A stretch of 28,488 bases of DNA from RGIG1959 sp045604545 (lineage in GTDB: Bacteria; Bacillota; Clostridia; Oscillospirales; Acutalibacteraceae): assembly GCA_045604545.1 (NCBI GenBank), contig JAZUOG010000083.1, positions 1 to 28,488 of the forward strand, written 5' to 3'. Numbering within the stretch: the stretch's first letter is position 1; every line of letters begins with the position of its first letter. The notes under the pieces are model-generated. The model did no database searches. It was given only the letters and a program-made list of their open reading frames with translations, and was not told where the DNA came from. A program made the translations under genes and the position numbers. Positions 23,265 through 28,488 of the stretch are shown here, piece after piece.

Positions 23265-24737
23265 TTAATCGACAAAATTGTTTCGCAGATACGACGAGTA
23301 GAACGGCAGCTCTTTATAAAGCTCGTTGATCATCGTCTCCATCTGTGACTGAGAAAGCTCGACCGAGCGGATGTGCTCACTGCCGTCGGCGGTGATCGCG
23401 ATATCGACAACATAGATGCCGTCGGCGTAACTGTCGTGGAGCATATCGTCAAGCGCACGACAGGCAACGGCTTTCGCCTCACTGCTTGTCAGCTCCGTGT
23501 CATCGCCACCCTGATGGAACAGGACGCGGTTGAGCTCCTCGGCAACGTGCTCGGTGCTGAAGCCAAAGGATTCGTAATAATAATAGGCGTCCTTTACTTC
23601 CAGAATGCGCACACTGTCGACCTCATCGGGCTCGGGATGAAAGTCGCGGATGTGATAGGTGGTGAAGAACATACCACCGATGATTGCGGCGTTGAGAAGT
23701 GCCACAACGATCAGCCACGGGAAGGATCTCACCATCTTTTTGACGCTTCTGGTGGTGATCAGCTCGAACAGCGAATGGGCAACCGCCACGAACGCATACA
23801 GCAGAATGATCGCGCCGATATCGAGCGAGAAGAACAGGTAAGGAGTCTGATAGCAGTAATTCGACACCAGATCATCGTGAATGATGGCGATGGCGGGAAT
23901 CGAGCACAGAAGCGCAAACACAAGGCGCATCAGCACCTGCACGGCGCGCGACACAGACGCACTTCCCGCCACCTCGCTTCTGCGGCGGCGACACAGCCAC
24001 AGTCCGAGTGTCAGCACCAGTACCGTGATGGTGATCGTGCCGATCCACGCAACGACCGATTCATACTGACCGTACAGCAGTCCTTCGGGGTAGTAGTCGA
24101 ATATGTACAGACGATCCATCGGATACACGCGGGCACTGCTGATGGCGGTGTTGAGAAACACCTCGACCATCAGGCGCGGGCCGAACAGGAACATTGCGGT
24201 CAGAGCAAGAGCGGTAATGCTGTTGCCGGTCAGCGTGAGAGCGAGGAAGGTGAGTGCGATCGTCAGCATCGCGCCGCCGAAGGCGCCGCAAACGGGAAGG
24301 ATAAAGTCGAGAACGGTGAAGAAGTCGGGAATGTGGTTGACGACCGAGAGCAGCACCAGAACCGATGAGCCGACAATGATGATCGCCGACCATGCGACAG
24401 AGGCAAGAAGGCAGGAGGTGCTGATGGCGAGCTTGGTCGCAGGCAGACTGTGATAAAAATCGCTGTCGCGGCGGGAGTTCTGGAAAGCGAACACCCACAG
24501 CATGAGCAGGATCGGAATAAACGGGGCGATAAACAGCATGGGGTGAATCTCAACAAACGAGTGGAACAGATAGTGTGGGAAATAGTCATCGTAGTAATAA
24601 CTATTGAAGGTGAAGGTACCCAGCATGGTACGCAGATCGAACAGTGTGATGATCACAAGGCAGATGATGCCCACCGTGCGCAGGCGTCGGAACGCTTCGC
24701 GGAACAACCCGCCGTGGAATGCAAATCCGTTTGTCAT
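23265..24737 (-). CDS. ABC transporter permease (YtrC/ABC-2-like)
   Basis: The 490-residue protein has about ten to twelve hydrophobic segments in two blocks, a large loop, and a C-terminal extracytoplasmic domain of about 110 residues (after about 380). The N-terminal half has RRDSDFYHSLPATKLAISTS, reminiscent of ABC-2 permeases of GntR-regulated envelope-stress exporters. Start at 24737 overlaps the ATPase stop by four bases (ATGA), so the two subunits are translationally coupled. Substrate unknown. Confidence 0.87.
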   Translation of the reverse strand: MTNGFAFHGGLFREAFRRLRTVGIICLVIITLFDLRTMLGTFTFNSYYYDDYFPHYLFHSFVEIHPMLFIAPFIPILLMLWVFAFQNSRRDSDFYHSLPATKLAISTSCLLASVAWSAIIIVGSSVLVLLSVVNHIPDFFTVLDFILPVCGAFGGAMLTIALTFLALTLTGNSITALALTAMFLFGPRLMVEVFLNTAISSARVYPMDRLYIFDYYPEGLLYGQYESVVAWIGTITITVLVLTLGLWLCRRRRSEVAGSASVSRAVQVLMRLVFALLCSIPAIAIIHDDLVSNYCYQTPYLFFSLDIGAIILLYAFVAVAHSLFELITTRSVKKMVRSFPWLIVVALLNAAIIGGMFFTTYHIRDFHPEPDEVDSVRILEVKDAYYYYESFGFSTEHVAEELNRVLFHQGGDDTELTSSEAKAVACRALDDMLHDSYADGIYVVDIAITADGSEHIRSVELSQSQMETMINELYKELPFYSSYLRNNFVD

Positions 24738-25645
24738 GATGCGTCACCTCCTGCAAGAGAAGCAAAGTCATAGTTGCGCGCCTGCAGCTCATAGGTAAAG
24801 ACCTCTTCAAGCGTCAGCGGCAGAATTTCCAAAAGAAGCGGCGACAGCTCGCGTAGGTGCGCTTCCGTTTCCTCACGGTTGCCGTTCATGATGAGCTGTG
24901 CGACTGCGCCTTGCTGATGATAGTGCATGATGGGCAGTCGGTCGAAGCGGGAACGGTCAAAGCTGTCGGCAAACGCGATCTGCACCTTGAACACGTTGGT
25001 CTTCAGATCGGTGACATCCTGCTCCAGTACGATGCCGCCCTGATGAAGAAGGGCAAGCTGATCGCACATATCCTCAAGCTCACGAAGCGAGTGGGACACA
25101 ACGATCGCCGAGGTGCCGCGGGCGGTGATATCATCGATGATCATGTTTTTCACGATGTGGCGCATGATGGGGTCGAGTCCGTCCATCGTCTCGTCAAACA
25201 GGATCAGCTTCGGTTTGACCGACAGCGCCAGTGCTGTTGAGGTCAGGCGGCGCATACCCTTCGAAAAGGTGGAAATAGAACGTTTGCGGGGGAGACGAAA
25301 CTGTTCAAGCAGGACATTATAGCGTTCCTCGTCAAAGAAACGGTAGCTCGCTTTATACAGCTTTGCCATTCTCTCCACGGTGGCGTTATGTAAAAAATAC
25401 AGATCATCGGGCACAAACACCAGGTTGCTTTTGGCGTGGGGATTTTCATAAAGCGGCTGTCCGTCAAAGGTCAGCTCGCCCTCATCGGGGCGATAAATGC
25501 CGCAGATGGTGCGCAGAAACGTGGATTTACCGGCACCGTTGGAGCCGACAAGACCGTAAATACAGCCGTCGGGCACGGTGCAGGAGACGTCGTTCAATGC
25601 AGTGACATCACCGAAGCGTTTGGTGATATGCTGTGCTTTCAGCAT
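24734..25645 (-). CDS. ABC transporter ATP-binding protein (YtrB-like)
   Basis: The 303-residue nucleotide-binding subunit energises the adjacent permease. Walker A is GSNGAGKST (34-42), the signature is TFSKGMRR (126-133, a KGM variant common in ABC-2 transporters), Walker B is LILFDETMDGLD (147-158), and the switch His is in VVSHSLRE near 185. The last 90 residues are a C-terminal extension of the kind seen in YtrB-type proteins. Its start overlaps the GntR gene by seven bases. Confidence 0.93.
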   Translation of the reverse strand: MLKAQHITKRFGDVTALNDVSCTVPDGCIYGLVGSNGAGKSTFLRTICGIYRPDEGELTFDGQPLYENPHAKSNLVFVPDDLYFLHNATVERMAKLYKASYRFFDEERYNVLLEQFRLPRKRSISTFSKGMRRLTSTALALSVKPKLILFDETMDGLDPIMRHIVKNMIIDDITARGTSAIVVSHSLRELEDMCDQLALLHQGGIVLEQDVTDLKTNVFKVQIAFADSFDRSRFDRLPIMHYHQQGAVAQLIMNGNREETEAHLRELSPLLLEILPLTLEEVFTYELQARNYDFASLAGGDAS

Positions 25646-26022
25646 GAGGAGTCGCTCCTTTCGGAATAGATTTCGTCAATAAGGCAGAGAAGGTCTTCCT
25701 TCGGGATCCCTGCCAGCTTCATATCCTTCACCATGTCGGCAAAGGCGGTCAGACGGTCGCGGCTTTGGGCTTTGAGCGCCTTTGCGGCTTCTGCCGCAAC
25801 AAAGCACCCCTTGCCGGGGACGGCGCAGAGAACGCCCTTGGAACACAGGTCGTTATACGCCTTCTGGACGGTGTTGGGGTTGATGGCAAGCTGACACGAT
25901 AAGGCGCGCACCGAGGGGAGCTGAGCCCCTGCTGTCAGCACGCCGATCAGGATCAGCTTTTCCACCTGTGTGGTCAGCTGCTCATAAATCGGTACACGCG
26001 ACATCGGGTCAATCGAGAACAT
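25639..26022 (-). CDS. GntR family repressor, YtrA type
   Basis: The 127-residue protein consists of a winged helix (about 10-75) and a short C-terminal helical dimerisation tail, the YtrA subfamily layout. Motifs are PIYEQLTTQVEKLI, LPSVRALSCQLAINPNTVQK and KGVLCAVPGKGCFV. YtrA regulators repress their own operon and respond to cell-wall-active compounds in Bacillus; the inducer here is unknown. Start at 26022 after AAGGAGG. It is the first gene of the run and lies under a strong promoter with a matching operator. Confidence 0.93.
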   Translation of the reverse strand: MFSIDPMSRVPIYEQLTTQVEKLILIGVLTAGAQLPSVRALSCQLAINPNTVQKAYNDLCSKGVLCAVPGKGCFVAAEAAKALKAQSRDRLTAFADMVKDMKLAGIPKEDLLCLIDEIYSERSDSSC

Positions 26023-26045
26023 CCGTCATCCCTCCTTCGAAATTC

Positions 26046-26072
26046 AACTGTACTATGTGAACTAGTACAGTT
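26046..26072. promoter_or_regulatory. Operator for the GntR repressor
   Basis: A perfect 10-bp inverted repeat AACTGTACTA-N7-TAGTACAGTT begins 2 nt downstream of the -10 and covers the transcription start. YtrA-type sites have the same kind of symmetric TAC-rich arms. Confidence 0.8.
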
Positions 26073-26074
26073 AG

Positions 26075-26103
26075 ACTATAACACGGTGAATGATGTTTGT
26101 CAA
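26075..26103 (-). promoter_or_regulatory. Promoter of the GntR-ABC-lipoprotein operon
   Basis: Minus-strand TTGACA (26103-26098), 17 nt, TATAGT (26080-26075). It is the only clear promoter I find for all 14 downstream genes. Confidence 0.8.
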
Positions 26104-26112
26104 GACAAGGAT

Positions 26113-26141
26113 TTGTATTTTTTCGGGAGATGTGGTATACT
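26113..26141 (+). promoter_or_regulatory. Promoter of the RAYT gene (and perhaps uvrC)
   Basis: TTGTAT (26113-26118), 17 nt, TATACT (26136-26141) with extended -10 TG. It is divergent from the GntR promoter, 10 bp from its -35. Confidence 0.65.
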
Positions 26142-26163
26142 GGATAAAACAGAGGTGATGGGC

Positions 26164-26628
26164 ATGAACACATTGCCGAATCGAAAGCATAATCGCCTGC
26201 AAGGGTACGATTATCGAACAAACGGTGTCTATCATGTGACGATATGCACAAAAAGAAACGCACCTGTGCTGTGCCGCGTCGTAGGGCGGGCAGACCTCTG
26301 CCCGCCGCAGGTGATGTTGACAAAGCTTGGGACGATTATTAAACGATATATTATGTCTATCGAAGGCGCCTATGATGATATCACTGTTGTGAAGTATGTC
26401 ATCATGCCGGATCATATTCACCTGTTGTTGGTGTTGAACGGAGCGCAGGGGTCTGCGCTCCCTACGGTCAGTAAAGTAGTCAAAGCACTGAAGGTTATGG
26501 TGCGCAAGGAGACCGGATATTCGTTTTTTCAAAGTTCTTTTTACGACCACATTATCCGCTGTCAACAGGACTATGACGCAACATGGGAATATATCGACAA
26601 CAATCCGCTCAAATATAAGGGGAGGTGA
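26164..26628 (+). CDS. REP-associated tyrosine transposase (RAYT, Y1/HUH family)
   Basis: The 154-residue protein is of the IS200-related Y1 transposase fold. The HUH motif is MPDHIHLLL with His84 and His86. The catalytic tyrosine is expected at 143 in WEYIDNNPLK, equivalent to the DYIHFNP motif of E. coli TnpA-REP. Start at 26164 follows AGAGGTG. RAYTs are single-copy, domesticated, and cleave or move GTAG-marked REP hairpins. Two such hairpins lie inside this reading frame: V40-P48 and G93-P100 are encoded by perfect palindromes. The stop codon sits in the ribosome binding site of uvrC, so the genes are probably co-transcribed. Confidence 0.88.
   Translation: MNTLPNRKHNRLQGYDYRTNGVYHVTICTKRNAPVLCRVVGRADLCPPQVMLTKLGTIIKRYIMSIEGAYDDITVVKYVIMPDHIHLLLVLNGAQGSALPTVSKVVKALKVMVRKETGYSFFQSSFYDHIIRCQQDYDATWEYIDNNPLKYKGR
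26281..26306 (+). repeat. GTAG-type REP hairpin inside the RAYT gene
   Basis: GTAG (26281-26284) directly joins a perfect 10-bp stem GGCGGGCAGA-CC-TCTGCCCGCC (26285-26306). It is in frame and encodes V40-P47 of the RAYT. Confidence 0.75.
26440..26465 (-). repeat. Second, inverted GTAG-type REP hairpin inside the RAYT gene
   Basis: Perfect 9-bp stem GGAGCGCAG-GGGT-CTGCGCTCC (26440-26461) directly joins CTAC (26462-26465), that is GTAG on the minus strand. It is in frame and encodes G93-P100. Confidence 0.75.
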
Positions 26629-26633
26629 ATGGA

Positions 26634-28466
26634 ATGATTGACGCACAGCTTGAGCATCTGCGCCGTGCGGCGATGGCGTTGCCGTTGTCGCCGGGTGTGT
26701 ACATCATGCGCGATAAAAACGGCACGGTGATCTATGTCGGCAAGGCGAAGGCGCTTAAAAACCGCGTCAGCCAGTATTTCGGCTCGCAGACCAATCATTC
26801 CATGAAGGTGCGGCGCATGGTGTCGCACGTTGACCGCTTTGAATATATCGTGGTGGGGAGCGAGTTTGAGGCACTCGTTTTGGAATGCTCGCTCATCAAG
26901 CAGTATCACCCGAAGTATAATATCTTATTAAAAGATGATAAGGGCTATCACTATATCCGCGTGTCGCCGCCGCCCTTTTCCCGCATCGCGGTCGTCAAAC
27001 AAAAAGAAGACGACGGCGCGCGGTATATCGGTCCTTACATGAGCTCGTTCGGCATCAAGCAGGCGGTTGATGAAGCAAACAAGGTGTTCGGACTGTCCAC
27101 CTGCTCCAGACAGCTTGTTTACGGCAAGCGCCCGCCGAGAACCGAGCGCCCGTGTCTCAATCACCATCTCGGGCAATGCTGTGCGCCCTGCACGGGACGC
27201 GTCAGCGAGGAGGACTATGCCGAGCGGGTGGCGGGAGCACTTGACTTGCTGACAAAGGGCAGTGCCACCATGATCGACAGTCTCGAGCGACAGATGGAGG
27301 AGGCCGCCGAACAGCTGGAATTCGAAAAAGCGGCGCGGCTTCGCGACCGCATTGCCGCCATTCGCCGCATTGACAGCCGTCAGAAGGTCGTCATGTCGCG
27401 TGTGCCCGAACAAGATGTGATCGCGATGGTGCGGTCAAACGGCAAGGCGTGCTTTGAGGTGTTTCGCGTGCGCGGCGGTGCGCTGACCGACCGCGAGGAA
27501 TTTGTCATCGATGAGGAAGGAAGCGAAAGCGCCGACCGCGGCGAATTTTTGTCGCAGTATTATGCGCTTCGCACCGCTGTCCCGCCGCAGGTGACGGTGG
27601 ACGATCTTCCCGATGACCACGAGCTTCTTGAACAATACCTCAGCGATAAAGCGGGACGGCGGGTGCACATCGTCCGTCCGCAAAAGGGGGAGCAGGCACA
27701 GCTTGTCACCATGTGCCGCGACAACGCGTCCCAGCATCTTGCCGATCTGCTCGGCATGAGCGGCAGGGAGACAGCGGCACTCGATGAACTCGGCACCCTG
27801 CTCGGACTGTCCGCACCGCCCGTGTGGATCGAGTGCTATGACATTTCCCATACTGCGGGCGAGGACGCGGTGGCGGGCATGGTCGTTTACGAAAACGGCA
27901 AGCCGAACAAATCCGCTTACCGCCGCTTTGCCATCAAACTCGCCAAGGGCGGCGATGACCCCGCTTCTCTGCAAGAGGTGCTTGCCCGCCGCATGACGGA
28001 ATATCAAAACGGGGCGGAGGGCTTTGACCGTCTGCCCGATGTGATACTGCTTGACGGCGGTGAGCTGCAGGTGAAGGCGGTCGGCGAGGTGCTCGCGCAG
28101 ATGAATATATCGGTGCCGCTCTTCGGACTTGTCAAGGATTCTCACCACCGCACCCGTGCGGTCACGGCGGGCGGGGAGGAGATCGCTGTGAGGTCCCACC
28201 GCGCGGTGTTCACGCTCCTTTCCGCCATTCAGGAGGAGGTGCACCGCTATGCGATCGGCTACCACCGCAAGACCCGCTCGCGCAAGATCGGCACCACGCT
28301 GACGAAGATCCCCGGCATCGGTGAGACCCGCGCCAAAGCGCTTCTGCGTCATTTCGGCTCGGTGAGTGCCGTTGCCGCCGCGACAGAGGAACAGCTGCTC
28401 CTCTGCAAAGGCATCACCGCTCCTGCGGCAAAAGCCATCGTGACATTTTTCAAAGAAGAGACATGA
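26634..28466 (+). CDS. uvrC: UvrABC system protein C (excision nuclease subunit)
   Basis: This 610-residue nuclease makes both incisions in nucleotide excision repair. The GIY-YIG domain (about 15-100, SPGVYIMRDKNGTVIYVGKA) cuts 3'. Four cysteines at about 157, 174, 182 and 186 match the iron-sulfur ligands of UvrC, with the CX7CX3C end spacing conserved. The UVR motif (about 213-243) binds UvrB. The RNase H-like domain (from YDISHT near 402) cuts 5', and tandem helix-hairpin-helix motifs (IPGIGETRAKALL) end the protein. The ATG at 26634 is preferred over the GTG at 26625 because GGGGAGGTG overlaps the latter. Full length, intact. No separate promoter is seen. Confidence 0.97.
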   Translation: MIDAQLEHLRRAAMALPLSPGVYIMRDKNGTVIYVGKAKALKNRVSQYFGSQTNHSMKVRRMVSHVDRFEYIVVGSEFEALVLECSLIKQYHPKYNILLKDDKGYHYIRVSPPPFSRIAVVKQKEDDGARYIGPYMSSFGIKQAVDEANKVFGLSTCSRQLVYGKRPPRTERPCLNHHLGQCCAPCTGRVSEEDYAERVAGALDLLTKGSATMIDSLERQMEEAAEQLEFEKAARLRDRIAAIRRIDSRQKVVMSRVPEQDVIAMVRSNGKACFEVFRVRGGALTDREEFVIDEEGSESADRGEFLSQYYALRTAVPPQVTVDDLPDDHELLEQYLSDKAGRRVHIVRPQKGEQAQLVTMCRDNASQHLADLLGMSGRETAALDELGTLLGLSAPPVWIECYDISHTAGEDAVAGMVVYENGKPNKSAYRRFAIKLAKGGDDPASLQEVLARRMTEYQNGAEGFDRLPDVILLDGGELQVKAVGEVLAQMNISVPLFGLVKDSHHRTRAVTAGGEEIAVRSHRAVFTLLSAIQEEVHRYAIGYHRKTRSRKIGTTLTKIPGIGETRAKALLRHFGSVSAVAAATEEQLLLCKGITAPAAKAIVTFFKEET

Positions 28467-28488
28467 CAAAACGGCTGTCCGCCAATGC

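Overview
The window looks like chromosomal DNA of a low-to-mid GC Gram-positive anaerobe, most probably an uncultured gut Clostridia/Oscillospiraceae-type bacterium. This is inferred from strong AGGAGG ribosome binding sites, a pyruvate phosphate dikinase close to the Clostridium symbiosum enzyme, a flotillin/NfeD pair, a YtrA-type GntR/ABC operon, many Gram-positive-style lipoproteins, and a secreted CotH-fold protein ending in a cellulosomal dockerin. No phage, plasmid or CRISPR signature is present.

Layout. 1-620 is a repeat-filled leader: one copy of a 260-bp direct repeat, a pair of GTAG-marked hairpins, and the cotH promoter. 621-3047 (+) is the secreted CotH-dockerin protein. 3099-6347 (-) is a four-gene operon: DUF1836 regulator, NfeD protein, flotillin, small membrane protein. 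Its promoter carries an imperfect palindrome between -35 and -10. 6619-6692 (+) is a tRNA-Gln(CTG) followed by partial tandem copies of its own 3' end plus terminator (6677-7213). 7229-12459 (-) holds an M48 metalloprotease, mfd and pth. 12701-15331 (+) is ppdK. 15444-17006 (+) holds three short unknown genes, the first AT-rich. 17007-17802 is a 796-bp convergent intergenic region built almost entirely of palindromic repeats. 17803-26022 (-) is a run of 14 genes with gaps of 26 bp or less, or overlaps. It starts with a GntR repressor, ABC ATPase and permease and continues through 11 small envelope proteins, seven of them lipoproteins. 26164-28466 (+) is a REP-associated tyrosine transposase (RAYT) running straight into uvrC.

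How the parts fit. The core genes (mfd, uvrC, pth, ppdK, tRNA-Gln) are ordinary. The accessory interest lies in three places. First, the RAYT gene carries two perfect GTAG-type hairpins inside its own reading frame, and the same GTAG-hairpin / hairpin-CTAC arrangement recurs at 304-374, which suggests a resident REP/RAYT system. Second, the tRNA-Gln locus has tandem units of 187 and 301 bp, each starting with the tRNA 3' end, reminiscent of the E. coli tyrT/rtT locus; they contain a hairpin with compensatory changes. Third, the GntR-led operon appears to be a single unit under one promoter with a perfect 10-bp inverted-repeat operator over the start site. It combines an ABC exporter with uncharacterised lipoproteins and membrane proteins and may be a cell-envelope system without an assigned function.
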